From NCBI GenBank assembly GCA_002634395.1, contig NSJM01000025.1:1-36940 (forward strand): a DNA stretch of 36,940 nucleotides, read 5' to 3'. Shown piece after piece: positions 16,591 to 25,387 of this stretch. Origin of the DNA: Candidatus Methylomirabilis sp. (GTDB lineage: Bacteria > Methylomirabilota > Methylomirabilia > Methylomirabilales > Methylomirabilaceae). The translations under genes were made by a program, and so were the position numbers. Within the stretch, counting starts at the first letter, position 1; every line of letters begins with the position of its first letter. Below the pieces are notes generated by a model that saw nothing but the letters and a program-made list of their open reading frames with translations, did not search any database and had not been told where the DNA came from.

Positions 16591-17268
16591 ATGATCAGGC
16601 TGCAGCAGGTTGCAAAGATCTATCCGCTGGGCAAGGTTGAGGCACGAGCCTTGGATGGGGTCACCCTTGCTATTGGGTCGGGGGAGTTCGTCGCGTTAGT
16701 TGGACCGAGCGGCTGCGGCAAAAGCACTCTCCTCAACCTGATGGCCGGGATCGACCGGCCGACCTCTGGCGAGGTGTGGCTTGATGGGGAGCGTCTGGAT
16801 TGTCTGTCCGACGATAGCCTTGCACGGCTTCGCCGGAGTAAGGTCGGGATCGTCTACCAGTTCTTCAACCTGCTTCCGACACTCACCGCCAGAGAGAACG
16901 TCGCCTTACCGCTGCTGTTGAATGGGCTGAAGCGCCGAGAAATCGAAGAGCGCGTTGAGCAAGGGTTGCAAAGGGTTGGGTTGACGCATCGCGCCGAGCA
17001 CTGGCCACATGAGCTATCCGGCGGAGAACAGCAGCGAGTGGCGATAGCCCGAGCGATCGTAGCCGGACCTCGAGTTGTCCTGGCCGACGAGCCTACAGGA
17101 AACTTGGATTCGGTGGCGGGCGGAGCGGTCCTGGATCTGCTCGACGAGTTGCATCAGGATCACGGCCAAACGATTGTCCTGGCGACCCATAGCCAGGAGG
17201 CGGTGAGAAGAGCCGGCCGGATCGTCCACCTCCGCGATGGAAGGATAGAGGAGCTCAAGGGGCCCTAA
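16591..17268 (+). CDS. ABC transporter ATPase, LolD/MacB type
   Basis: 225 residues, a complete single nucleotide-binding domain: Walker A GPSGCGKST (38-46), Q-loop VYQFFNLLPTLTARENV, signature LSGGEQQRVAIARA, Walker B VVLADEPTGNLD, and H-loop THSQEA. The Q-loop and the PTGNLD form are typical of the MacB/LolD/FtsE subgroup that drives FtsX-like permeases. It ends one base before the permease gene, forming an operon with that gene and an AttH-like lipocalin gene. The reaction is ATP-driven mechanotransmission or extraction of a lipid or lipoprotein at the inner membrane. Confidence 0.9.
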   Translation: MIRLQQVAKIYPLGKVEARALDGVTLAIGSGEFVALVGPSGCGKSTLLNLMAGIDRPTSGEVWLDGERLDCLSDDSLARLRRSKVGIVYQFFNLLPTLTARENVALPLLLNGLKRREIEERVEQGLQRVGLTHRAEHWPHELSGGEQQRVAIARAIVAGPRVVLADEPTGNLDSVAGGAVLDLLDELHQDHGQTIVLATHSQEAVRRAGRIVHLRDGRIEELKGP

Positions 17269-17269
17269 T

Positions 17270-19834
17270 ATGCGTACCTGGTCGGTCATGCGGCTCACCA
17301 TCCTTCGCCATCTCTGGACAAGTCCGGTCCGGGTGCTGGTGACCGTAACGGGCGTCGCCATCGGTGTCGCCACCTTTACCGCGATCCAGGCAACCAACGA
17401 GAGCGTGCTACGCTCGTTTACGCGAGCCATCGATCTGGTGGCAGGCCGGGCCACGCTCGAGATCTCTGGCGGTGAGCCGGGAATCGACGAGCGACTCCTG
17501 CCGGCGGTGCAGCGGGTGGAGGGGGTGTCGGCGGCCGCGCCCATCGTGCAAACGGTGGCTTCCGTCGCTGATCGGCCAGGTGAAGCCCTTCTGCTGATGG
17601 GGGTCGATCTGTTTGCCGAAGATCCGTTTCGAGAATACCGACTGGCTGATGGCGACCGTCCGCCAGGGATGGAGGAGCTACTCAGCCCCGACGCAATCTT
17701 TGTGACCGCGGCGTTCGCAGAGGCGCACGGATTGCAGCAAGGTGGAAGCCTCACCCTCGTGGTCGGGCCGAGGCGACAGCGGTTCAGCATCAAGGGACTG
17801 CTTACCCCACAAGGGCCGGCCCGTGCATTCGACGGCAACATGGCAATCTTAGACATCGCCGCTGCCCAGGTGGCGTTTGGTAAGATCGGCCGGCTTGATC
17901 GGATCGATCTGGTGACGGATGAGCGGGTATCGCTGGATGAAATCAGGGCGCGCATGGCGAAACTCCTCCCCCCGCATCTGACCATCCAGCGGCCGGACCG
18001 GCGTGGCCACCAGGTGGAGAAGATGCTCAGGGCGTTTCGTCTCAACTTGACCGCCCTGAGTGCGATCGCGCTGCTGGTCAGTCTCTTCCTGGTCTACAAC
18101 GCCGTCTCTCTTTCGGTCCTGGAACGTCGGCGTCAGATCGGAATCCTCCGTTCACTCGGGCTCACGCGCCGTACAGTGGCCGTGCTCTTTGCCGCAGAAG
18201 GGATGGCGCTGGGGCTCCTGGGCTCGCTGCTCGGAGTCGGCGGCGGGCTGCTGCTTGGCGGGGCGCTCCTGCAGAGCGTCTCAAAAACGGTCTCCACCCT
18301 GTATGCCTACCTTCGAGTAGAAGAGGTAGAGACTAGCCCGGGCCTTCTGCTTACGGCGCTGGGGCTGGGAATCGCCGGTGCGCTGCTGGCCTCCCTCGCG
18401 CCTGCCTTTGCGGCAAGCCGGATCGCGCCGAAGGACGCGATGCACCTCGGTTCCTTCGAAAGGACCTGGACGCGCCGCTCCCCGCTTGCGCTCCTGTGCG
18501 GCCTCCTGCTGCTCACCGCCTCCTTCCTGTTGACCCGCCCGGGTCCGGTTGGTGGCGCTCCTCTTTTCGGCTATCTCTCCCTAACCTGCCTCATCTTTGG
18601 GGTCGCCTGTTTCACCCCACAGCTCCTACGCTTCACCGGGGCAGGCATTCATTCCCTTTGTGGGGGGAGGCAGGCTCCACTGCTCACGATTGCGGCCGGT
18701 AACCTTTCTGCGCAGGTCGGACGGAGTGCGGTCGCGGTTGCTGCCATGATGACCGCCATTGCGATGCTGGTTGGGCTGACCCTCATGATCGGCAGCTTCA
18801 GGCGGACGGTGGAGCTATGGGTGGAGCAGACGATCAGGGCCGACATCATGGTGTCGCCGGCTGCCCGCTTCGTGAAAGGAAGCCAGGCACGGCTTCCGGA
18901 CACCTTCATCGAGGGTGCCGCTCGGATTTCAGGGATCGCTGCCCTTGATTCGTTCATCGGCACGCGTGTCGAGCTGCTGGGGCAGGAGGGGTTGCTCGCA
19001 GCAGGGGACCTTGAGGTGGTGGCGCGATACGGCAGGCTTCTGTTCAGGAGGGGGGAGTCGGCCACTGTCCTCCGCCACGCAAAGACTGAGGGTGGAGTGA
19101 TCATCTCGGAGAGCCTCGCGCTGTCCAGAGGGCTCACCGAGGGGGATCGATTGCCTCTCTATCTTCCCTCAGGCCGGGTCGAACTCCAGATTGCCGGGGT
19201 CTTCTATGACTACTCAACCGATGGCGGCAAGGTGGTAATGGATCGAAGCCTCTGGACGAGGACGGGGGGCGAGCATGGAGCCGACATCCTGGCGATCTAT
19301 CTTCAGCCGGGTGCCGACGAGGCCGCTGTCCGGCGGCAACTTCTGACGATTGCGGGCGAGGACGGCGCGATCGCGCTCAACTCAAACCGGGCGTTGAAGG
19401 CCAGGATCCTGGAGATCTTTGATAATACCTTTGCGGTGGCGCGCGCCCTGGAGCTGATCGCGATCATGGTGAGCATTCTCGGGGTCTTCAACGTCTTGTG
19501 GGCCTCGGTCCTGAATCGCCGGCGGGAGATCGGCGTGCTGCGGTCAGTCGGGGCGACGAGAGCGCAGATCCTGCGAATCGTCCTGGGGGAAGCGGGACTC
19601 CTTGGCTTGTTAGCCGATCTGCTTGGCCTGCTTGCCGGCATCGCCCTTTCGCTCATCCTGATCCACGTCATCAATAAGCAGTCGTTTGGCTGGACCATCC
19701 AGTTTCAGTTCTCCTCGTTGGTTATCATCAAGTCGTCGATTATCGCGCTCGGTGCGGCCCTGCTGGCCGGCTACCTGCCTGCAAGGCACGCGGCTCGTCT
19801 GAACATCGCCGCGGCGGTGGCGTATGAGGGATAA
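17270..19834 (+). CDS. FtsX-like ABC permease with two membrane modules
   Basis: 854 residues. An N-terminal membrane helix (about 15-40) is followed by a MacB-type periplasmic domain (about 45-250), a first FtsX domain of three helices (about 260-385), and then three further helices (about 400-420, 430-450 and 490-510). A second periplasmic domain (about 520-715) and a C-terminal FtsX domain (about 720-845) complete it. The double-FtsX arrangement is that of large permeases such as YbbP or fused AttF/AttG rather than single-module LolC/LolE. Both FtsX modules carry the RRxIGxLRS(L/V)G motif (ERRRQIGILRSLG and NRRREIGVLRSVG). It overlaps the next gene by 11 bp. Confidence 0.88.
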   Translation: MRTWSVMRLTILRHLWTSPVRVLVTVTGVAIGVATFTAIQATNESVLRSFTRAIDLVAGRATLEISGGEPGIDERLLPAVQRVEGVSAAAPIVQTVASVADRPGEALLLMGVDLFAEDPFREYRLADGDRPPGMEELLSPDAIFVTAAFAEAHGLQQGGSLTLVVGPRRQRFSIKGLLTPQGPARAFDGNMAILDIAAAQVAFGKIGRLDRIDLVTDERVSLDEIRARMAKLLPPHLTIQRPDRRGHQVEKMLRAFRLNLTALSAIALLVSLFLVYNAVSLSVLERRRQIGILRSLGLTRRTVAVLFAAEGMALGLLGSLLGVGGGLLLGGALLQSVSKTVSTLYAYLRVEEVETSPGLLLTALGLGIAGALLASLAPAFAASRIAPKDAMHLGSFERTWTRRSPLALLCGLLLLTASFLLTRPGPVGGAPLFGYLSLTCLIFGVACFTPQLLRFTGAGIHSLCGGRQAPLLTIAAGNLSAQVGRSAVAVAAMMTAIAMLVGLTLMIGSFRRTVELWVEQTIRADIMVSPAARFVKGSQARLPDTFIEGAARISGIAALDSFIGTRVELLGQEGLLAAGDLEVVARYGRLLFRRGESATVLRHAKTEGGVIISESLALSRGLTEGDRLPLYLPSGRVELQIAGVFYDYSTDGGKVVMDRSLWTRTGGEHGADILAIYLQPGADEAAVRRQLLTIAGEDGAIALNSNRALKARILEIFDNTFAVARALELIAIMVSILGVFNVLWASVLNRRREIGVLRSVGATRAQILRIVLGEAGLLGLLADLLGLLAGIALSLILIHVINKQSFGWTIQFQFSSLVIIKSSIIALGAALLAGYLPARHAARLNIAAAVAYEG

Positions 19835-20957
19835 GGGATTCAGAATTTGGATGCCTGTGCTGAGCCTGGTCGAAGCAGTGGCGCTCCTTTGCCTGCTCAG
19901 CGGGACTTGGGCACTGGCAGAGGCGGCCTTCCGACCGGCGCTTCCCGGCTATCGATTCGCCTTCCCGCGGGATCACGCCTCGCATCCCGACTTCAAGACC
20001 GAGTGGTGGTACTATTCCGGCCATCTGCAGACCAAGGACGGACAGCGATTCGGTTACCAACTGACCTTCTTCCGCGTCGGGGTCGATCCTGCGCTGCGCG
20101 GCGATAGCCGGTCCCGTTGGGCGGTTTCCGACCTGCATCTGGCCCACTTTGCCATCTCGGACCTCACGCATCGCCGCTTCCAATACTGGGAGCGCCGCAG
20201 CCGCGGCGCCCTGGACTCGGCCGGCGCCTTGACCAAAGGGTTCAAGGTCTGGAACGGCCCGTGGGAAGCCGGTGGAGATGGAAAGGTTCACCACTTGACC
20301 GCGAGCACGGATGGGTATGCGATCGACCTCACCCTGAGCCCGAGCAAACCGCCCGCCATCCACGGCAGCCGCGGCGTAAGCCAAAAGGCGGCAGGCCTAG
20401 GCCACGCCTCCCATTATTACTCCCTCACCAGGATGACCACCAACGGCAGCTTGACCTTCGCCGGAAGGCCGCTGACCGTGACCGGATCAACCTGGATGGA
20501 TCACGAGTTCGGGAGTAGCCAGTTGACCTCATCGCAAGTCGGCTGGGACTGGTTCGCGATCCAGTTTGAGGATGGCACCGAGCTGATGCTCTACCAGCTT
20601 CGTCTGGCGGATGGCCGCTCAGACCCCCACTCGAGCGGCAGCCTGATTCATTCGGATGGGCGTATTGAGCATCTCCCATTCAGCGCCTTTGAACTTACGC
20701 CGCAAGAAGTCTGGCAGAGTCCGAAGAGCGACGGCCGGTATCCGATCCGTTGGCGGATCCAGGTCCCCGGCCGACGCCTCGACCTGTCTGTGCGGGTGGC
20801 GTTTCCCGAGCAGGAGTTGGACACCAGCAGCAGCACCCTCGTTACCTACTGGGAGGGGTCGGTTTCAGTGTCGGGGACTGCCGGCGATCGGCCGATCGCC
20901 GGCGTGGGCTACCTCGAGATGACCGGCTACGCCGAGCCCTTTCGCCAGCCGCTCTAA
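19824..20957 (+). CDS. AttH/CrtC-family lipocalin-like exported protein
   Basis: 377 residues with an N-terminal signal peptide (hydrophobic about 10-30, cleavage near ALAEA). The mature part has the paired lipocalin-like domains of the AttH/CrtC family: KTEWWYYSGHL (about 54-64), RFGYQLTFFRVG, a central HYYSLTRM, STWMDHEFGSS (about 222-232) and the C-terminal GVGYLEMTGY. CrtC members hydrate carotenoids, but members encoded with an ABC ATPase and FtsX permease (AttEFGH arrangement, known from Vibrio) are thought to act in the envelope, probably on lipids. The 11-bp overlap with the permease gene places this one in that group. There are no other carotenoid genes in the window. Confidence 0.85.
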   Translation: MRDKGFRIWMPVLSLVEAVALLCLLSGTWALAEAAFRPALPGYRFAFPRDHASHPDFKTEWWYYSGHLQTKDGQRFGYQLTFFRVGVDPALRGDSRSRWAVSDLHLAHFAISDLTHRRFQYWERRSRGALDSAGALTKGFKVWNGPWEAGGDGKVHHLTASTDGYAIDLTLSPSKPPAIHGSRGVSQKAAGLGHASHYYSLTRMTTNGSLTFAGRPLTVTGSTWMDHEFGSSQLTSSQVGWDWFAIQFEDGTELMLYQLRLADGRSDPHSSGSLIHSDGRIEHLPFSAFELTPQEVWQSPKSDGRYPIRWRIQVPGRRLDLSVRVAFPEQELDTSSSTLVTYWEGSVSVSGTAGDRPIAGVGYLEMTGYAEPFRQPL

Positions 20958-20976
20958 AGGAGAAGGGACAACTGTC

Positions 20977-21903
20977 CTATCTCGGTCGGCCGGTTCGGGA
21001 CCAGAAGCTGGCCAGCGCTGCGCCTGACAGGTTGTGCCAGATGCTGAAGAGGGCGCCAGGCAGCGCTGCGGCAGGCGAGAAATATTTCACCGCCAGCGCC
21101 ACGGCGAGTCCGGAATTCTGCATCCCGACCTCGATGGCAATCGTTCTGCAGATGATGGGATCGAGGCCGAGCGCCTTAGGCACGACGTACCCGCTGGTCA
21201 GCCCCAGGAGATTGTGCAGGACCACGGCGGTAATGACGGGTAGAGCAAGCGTGGAAAGCTGCGGCTGATTCAGCGCAACAATAACCCCGATAATAAGGAC
21301 GATGGCGACGATTGACATGACGGGAAACAGCCGCTTTACCCCCCCAAGTCGACCGCCCCATAGGGTATTGACGAAGACGCCACACGACACCGGCAGCAGG
21401 ATAATCTTGAGGATGCTGAGCAGCATATCGGCGGTGGGAACAGCCACCAACTTCCCGACGTACAGCCAAGTCAGCAGGGGCGTCATCACCACGGCCAGCA
21501 TGGTTGACATTGAGGTCAGGGTGATGGACAAGGCCACATCGCCCCTAGCCAGATAGGTGATCACATTGGACGCGGTCCCTCCAGGCGCCGCGCCCACCAG
21601 CACGACGCCCACCGCCAGGGGTAACGGGAGGGAGAGGAGCCGGGTGAGCACCCACCCGATCAGCGGCATCAAGAGAAACTGTAAGGCCACACCGAGGGCG
21701 ATGATGACAGGCCGCTTCATGGTGGCCGTGAAATCGCTCGGTGTGAGCGTCACGCCCATGCCGAACATGACGACTCCCAACAGTGGCACGATCGCCCACT
21801 TGAGTGGTATTAGGAGTGCGGGATAGACGACAGCGGTGACCGAGATGAGCACCGCCCAAAGTGGAAAGAGTCCAGCAATACGATCCATTTGGTTTGACAC
21901 CAT
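20977..21903 (-). CDS. BASS-family (bile acid:Na+ symporter-like) transporter
   Basis: 308 residues from ATG 21903 with about nine to ten membrane helices. The frame is open further upstream to 22083, but that 60-residue extension is Arg/Pro-rich and unlike the family. ATG 21888 is another option; none has a clear ribosome binding site. The family motifs are GMGVTLTPSDF, VGAAPGGTASNVITYLARGD (one of the crossed discontinuous helices) and IAIEVGMQNSGLAVALA. Bacterial members carry organic anions such as pantoate, pyruvate or sulfonate with Na+; the substrate cannot be told here. It is convergent with the AttH-like gene, 20 bp apart. Confidence 0.85.
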   Translation of the reverse strand: MVSNQMDRIAGLFPLWAVLISVTAVVYPALLIPLKWAIVPLLGVVMFGMGVTLTPSDFTATMKRPVIIALGVALQFLLMPLIGWVLTRLLSLPLPLAVGVVLVGAAPGGTASNVITYLARGDVALSITLTSMSTMLAVVMTPLLTWLYVGKLVAVPTADMLLSILKIILLPVSCGVFVNTLWGGRLGGVKRLFPVMSIVAIVLIIGVIVALNQPQLSTLALPVITAVVLHNLLGLTSGYVVPKALGLDPIICRTIAIEVGMQNSGLAVALAVKYFSPAAALPGALFSIWHNLSGAALASFWSRTGRPR

Positions 21904-22151
21904 GACAATGAGTGTTGGGTTCACCGATGGATGGTCACGCCGACCTTGGCGCGCCGGCACTCGCCCGCCGCCTGGAGTTGCCGCGCACGCGCCAGATCGG
22001 AGCGACCGTTCCGGCTCCTGCCCTACCCACACGATTGCCGGAAGAGCTCGATCCGGTACGAGGCTGCAAGATGACGGCATCATAGAGAACGAGCGCAGTG
22101 GGTGTCAACAAGAGGATGGCAGGCCGAGCCAAACTCGATTACAATGGCCGC

Positions 22152-22158
22152 AAAGGAG
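22152..22158 (+). promoter_or_regulatory. Ribosome binding site of the nucleoside hydrolase gene
   Basis: AAAGGAG followed by an 8-nt spacer before ATG 22167. It decides that start over an in-frame upstream codon at 22098. Confidence 0.8.
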
Positions 22159-22166
22159 TAAAACAA

Positions 22167-23153
22167 ATGCCCCCAACGCGCGTCATTATCGACACCGATC
22201 CCGGCATCGACGATACCTTGGCGCTGATCCTCGCCTTCGCCTCGCCGGAGTTGAAGGTCGAGGCGATCACGACCGTGGCCGGCAACGTCCCTGTCGCGCA
22301 GGCGGCACGGAACGTCTGTCTGCTGCTTGAGCTGGTAGATCCGCACCCGCGACCCCCGGTAGCAATAGGTGCGGCGCATCCCCTGACGCGGCCGCTGCGT
22401 ACGGCCGAGGGCTACCACGGCGAGGACGGCCTCGGAGAGCTCTCTCGTTTCAGGACAGAAGCCGGGGTACTCCGATACCCCGAACCACAACAACGTCTTG
22501 CATCCCAATCTGCCCCGGCCTTAATTGCCGAGATTATTGGCGGCGCTCCCGGGGAGATCGTCGTGATCTGCATTGGGCCGCTGACCAACCTGGCGATGGC
22601 GATTCAGGCGGCCCCGACGCAGATGGCCAAGGTCAAAGAGATCGTCATCATGGGCGGGGCGATCCATGTGCCGGGCAACGTGACACCGGGGGCGGAGTTC
22701 AATCTGTATACCGATCCTGATGCGGCCAGGCTCGTGTTCACCTCCGGCCTGCCGATCACCCTCGTTCCTTTGGATGTGACAGAGCGGGTCATGCTCACGG
22801 TGGAGCTGATCGATGCCGTAGTCCGACATATCGGCAATCGCATGACCCGGTTCGTTCGCGATACCACTGAGCGACTGTTTGGCGTTGAACATGGGCGAAT
22901 GGGGCGTACCGCGACCCCGCTCCACGATCCACTCGCCGTCGGCGTCGTGATCGATCCATCGCTCGTAACACGCCGGCCATTCCACGTAGAGATGGAAACA
23001 GGCGACGGTCCAGCTCAAGGAATGACGATTGCCGACAGGCGCCAGATCAGGGAGGAATGGAAACGGCCGCCGAACCTACAGGTGTGTACGGAGGTGGACG
23101 CCGGACGGTTCATAGCTCTTTTCTTGGAACGGATATGTCGGCTGCCTGTCTAA
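22167..23153 (+). CDS. Inosine-uridine preferring nucleoside hydrolase
   Basis: 328 residues. The N-terminal DTDPGIDD (9-16) is the Ca2+/ribose-binding signature of the family. Further motifs are TTVAGN, GAAHPL, HGEDGLGEL, CIGPLTNLA, IMGGAIHVPGN with EFN, and a C-terminal HDPLAV supplying the last metal/ribose contacts. It hydrolyses ribonucleosides to base plus ribose. The next gene, a ribokinase, overlaps by 19 bp and would phosphorylate the ribose released, so the pair forms a nucleoside-salvage unit. The intact catalytic aspartates suggest an active enzyme; base preference is not readable. Confidence 0.92.
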   Translation: MPPTRVIIDTDPGIDDTLALILAFASPELKVEAITTVAGNVPVAQAARNVCLLLELVDPHPRPPVAIGAAHPLTRPLRTAEGYHGEDGLGELSRFRTEAGVLRYPEPQQRLASQSAPALIAEIIGGAPGEIVVICIGPLTNLAMAIQAAPTQMAKVKEIVIMGGAIHVPGNVTPGAEFNLYTDPDAARLVFTSGLPITLVPLDVTERVMLTVELIDAVVRHIGNRMTRFVRDTTERLFGVEHGRMGRTATPLHDPLAVGVVIDPSLVTRRPFHVEMETGDGPAQGMTIADRRQIREEWKRPPNLQVCTEVDAGRFIALFLERICRLPV

Positions 23154-24112
23154 GCGGACAGGTTATCGTAATCGGCAGCGCAAACCTTGATCTAACCGTG
23201 ACAGCCTCCCGACTGCCGCGGGAGGGGGAAACGGTCCTCGGCGGAGAACTGCTCCTCTCGAACGGCGGCAAGGGGGCGAACCAGGCCGTTGCGGCGCTCA
23301 GGGCCGGGGCCGAGGTCCGATTTCTGGCGAAGGTCGGGCGCGATCCTTTCGGTGATCGGATCTATCGAGACCTTGTCGTGGCGGGGCTCCCGGCCGATGG
23401 TTTGCTCCGGGACGAGTCGGCCCCGACGGGTGTCGCCCTGATCGTTGTCGATCGAGAGGGGCGCAATCAGATCGCAGTAGCGCCCGGCAGCAATCAGTTG
23501 CTCCTACCGGCAGTCATTGAGCAGCACGAATCCTTCCTGACCTATGGGACTGTTCTGCTCGTGCAACTCGAGATTCCGATCATTACCGTCGAGCGGGCAT
23601 TACGGTTTGCCAAGGCCCACGGGATGATGACAATCCTGAATCCAGCTCCTGCGTGCCCTTTGTCGGACGATCTCCTCCGTCACGTCGATCTGCTGACGCC
23701 GAACGAAACCGAGGTTGAAGCGTTGACAGGCATCACGGTCTCCGACCTGCCCAGCGCTGCGGCGGGGGCCAAGGCGCTGCTCTTGCGCGGCCCTCAAGCC
23801 GTGGTCATAACACTTGGAGCACAGGGGGCGCTGCTGTGCATAGCCTCGAGCGTGCGACATCTGCCGGCCATCCCGATCGAGGCGGTCGATACAACTGCCG
23901 CCGGCGACGCGTTTAATGGTGCGCTGGCCGCGGCCCTGGCTGGGAAGCCTCAGGCCGATGCGTTTCCCATAGGTCGATTACGGGTATTAGAGGACGCTGT
24001 GCGCTTTGCGAACGCAGCCGGCGCTCTGGCCGCGACTAAGCGCGGCGCGCAAGAATCACTGCCCACCAAGATCGAGATCGAGAGGCTGCTGGCAGGAAGT
24101 CCTTTACTATAA
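23135..24112 (+). CDS. rbsK: Ribokinase (PfkB family)
   Basis: 325 residues from ATG 23135, chosen because the conserved VIGSANLDLTV begins soon after; the frame is open upstream inside the hydrolase gene. PfkB motifs: NGGKGANQAVAALR (ribose binding), AKVGRDPFGD, LLTPNETE (nucleotide loop region), and the second signature DTTAAGDAFNGALA with the catalytic Asp. It phosphorylates ribose at O5 using ATP. The 19-bp overlap with the nucleoside hydrolase gene implies translational coupling and a common salvage role, feeding ribose-5-phosphate to the pentose-phosphate pool. Confidence 0.9.
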   Translation: MSAACLSGQVIVIGSANLDLTVTASRLPREGETVLGGELLLSNGGKGANQAVAALRAGAEVRFLAKVGRDPFGDRIYRDLVVAGLPADGLLRDESAPTGVALIVVDREGRNQIAVAPGSNQLLLPAVIEQHESFLTYGTVLLVQLEIPIITVERALRFAKAHGMMTILNPAPACPLSDDLLRHVDLLTPNETEVEALTGITVSDLPSAAAGAKALLLRGPQAVVITLGAQGALLCIASSVRHLPAIPIEAVDTTAAGDAFNGALAAALAGKPQADAFPIGRLRVLEDAVRFANAAGALAATKRGAQESLPTKIEIERLLAGSPLL

Positions 24113-24242
24113 TATGAAAGGTTCAATGGGGAGCCGGACAGGCAACAACCGGAGTCGGTTCAAGCGAGCACGGGCAGAGATCGGTGGAGGGAGATTAGGC
24201 TAAAAAAGACTTAATGACGGGTTGTCGTCGGGGTCAAGACGG

Positions 24243-24560
24243 CTATGGCTGCGGGAAGGCGATGATGATCGAGTCCAGCGGCAGGATTCGATACTCCTCG
24301 TTGTGCCGATAGAAATAATGCCCCTCTACGCCCTCGGAAGCCTCTTCGAAGGCGGCAATCGCTTCGAGCGGGGGCATCTCCCGAAAGGAATTAGACCCTT
24401 CGTCGAAACCGTCGCCAGCCATCACGACTTGGCCATATCTGATGGAGGCGCCTCGCGGGCAGTGAACCGTCAGGGCATCCGGCGGTTCCCGAAGCATCCG
24501 GACCACCAGATTGATGCCATACACCTTAAACGATGCGCATGAAGTCAACCTTTCACCCAT
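24243..24560 (-). CDS. Hypothetical protein
   Basis: About 105 residues from ATG 24560; the frame extends upstream to 24656 and other starts are possible. I do not recognise the family. The sequence has no membrane segment and no signal peptide; it is acidic in the middle (MPPLEAIAAFEEASEGVEGHYF) and ends with a YRILPLDSIIIAFP strand-like stretch. It faces the Nudix gene divergently with about 110 bp between them. No ribosome binding site is evident. Codon use resembles its neighbours, so it is probably real but of unknown role. Confidence 0.45.
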   Translation of the reverse strand: MGERLTSCASFKVYGINLVVRMLREPPDALTVHCPRGASIRYGQVVMAGDGFDEGSNSFREMPPLEAIAAFEEASEGVEGHYFYRHNEEYRILPLDSIIIAFPQP

Positions 24561-24668
24561 GTAATATGATATAACATAACAGGCGCACTGAGGGAAGTAG
24601 AAAATACTGCTGATTTCAGACGCCTGTTTTCGTTGCAGAGGGAGCGGATTAAGCAATATTGAGGTGAT

Positions 24669-25106
24669 ATGCCACGCGAGATCTCGGCAGGGGTAATCCT
24701 ATTCAGGAGAGCGCCGGAGCCGTACTACCTGCTTCTCCATTACGGATCAGGCCACTGGGACTTCCCCAAGGGGCACATCGAACCTGGCGAAGACGCACAG
24801 CAAACGGCCAGGCGTGAGTTGCAGGAGGAGACCGGAATCTCCGAGATCTGCCTTGTGGACGGCTACAAGCAGGCGCTCCGATATTTTTTCCGGCAGAAAG
24901 GAACCGGAATCTTCAAGACTGTCATCTATTTCCTTGCGGAAACGGATCAGTCCGAGGTCAACCTTTCCGATGAACATATCGGTTTCGACTGGCTTCCATA
25001 TGACCTCGCTATGACACGGTTGACCTTTACGAACTCCCAGAATCTCCTGGCGAAGGCCCAAGCGCACCTACAAACAACCTCATCAGCAATACGGGGCGAT
25101 CAATGA
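24669..25106 (+). CDS. Nudix hydrolase
   Basis: 145 residues. The Nudix box is complete from Gly35 to Ile57: G-x5-E-x7-REL-x-EE-x-G-I, with the catalytic RELQEE core at 49-54. The preceding GHWDFPKGHIEPGE and the N-terminal SAGVILFRR are typical of the bacterial diadenosine tetraphosphate (Ap4A) hydrolase-like subgroup; other dinucleoside polyphosphates or NDP-linked compounds are possible substrates. GAGGTGAT precedes the ATG at close spacing. It is a single gene, convergent with the MoaD-like gene. Confidence 0.88.
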   Translation: MPREISAGVILFRRAPEPYYLLLHYGSGHWDFPKGHIEPGEDAQQTARRELQEETGISEICLVDGYKQALRYFFRQKGTGIFKTVIYFLAETDQSEVNLSDEHIGFDWLPYDLAMTRLTFTNSQNLLAKAQAHLQTTSSAIRGDQ

Positions 25107-25126
25107 TCATGTCTTGTCGCCTCACC

Positions 25127-25387
25127 TTAGGCACTCAGGCTCTGGTCGCAGCCGCCGGCCAGAGGCGGGAATAGCGCAAGGAGGTCCCCCTCCCCGAGGG
25201 GAGTGTCTTCGCTGGCCTGAATGCCATTGACGAGGACCATCGTTGGGCGCGGCCTGGGAATACCGAGCTGGTCGATCACCTGTCCGACCGTCACTCCATC
25301 GGTACACTCTATGCTCGCCTTATGGCCCTGAGAGCCCTTCGGCAGGTACTGAGATAACGTGGCGTACAGCGCCACCTCGATTTTCAC
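25127..25387 (-). CDS. MoaD/ThiS-family ubiquitin-like sulfur carrier, extended C-terminus
   Basis: 86 residues, beta-grasp fold: MKIEVALYATLSQYLP, then VTVGQVIDQLGIP, MVLVNG, and DLLALFPPLAGG. The double glycine that is normally the C-terminus, adenylated and thiocarboxylated for sulfur transfer, is followed here by seven residues (CDQSLSA). It would need trimming to act as a sulfur carrier, or it may have another role. It overlaps the FAD oxidoreductase gene by ATGA (25384-25387) and so is translated with it. Such pairs occur near tungsten/molybdenum aldehyde oxidoreductases; an AOR with its own MoaD protein lies at the right edge of this window. Confidence 0.82.
   Translation of the reverse strand: MKIEVALYATLSQYLPKGSQGHKASIECTDGVTVGQVIDQLGIPRPRPTMVLVNGIQASEDTPLGEGDLLALFPPLAGGCDQSLSA

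Noticed and set aside
17014-18045. 343-codon minus-strand open frame
   Set aside because: Lies opposite the ABC ATPase and permease genes. Ser/Arg/Pro-rich translation without motifs; an antisense artefact.
21904-22083. N-terminal 60-codon extension of the BASS transporter
   Set aside because: Arg/Pro/Gly-rich and unlike the family, whose length is matched by starting at 21903.
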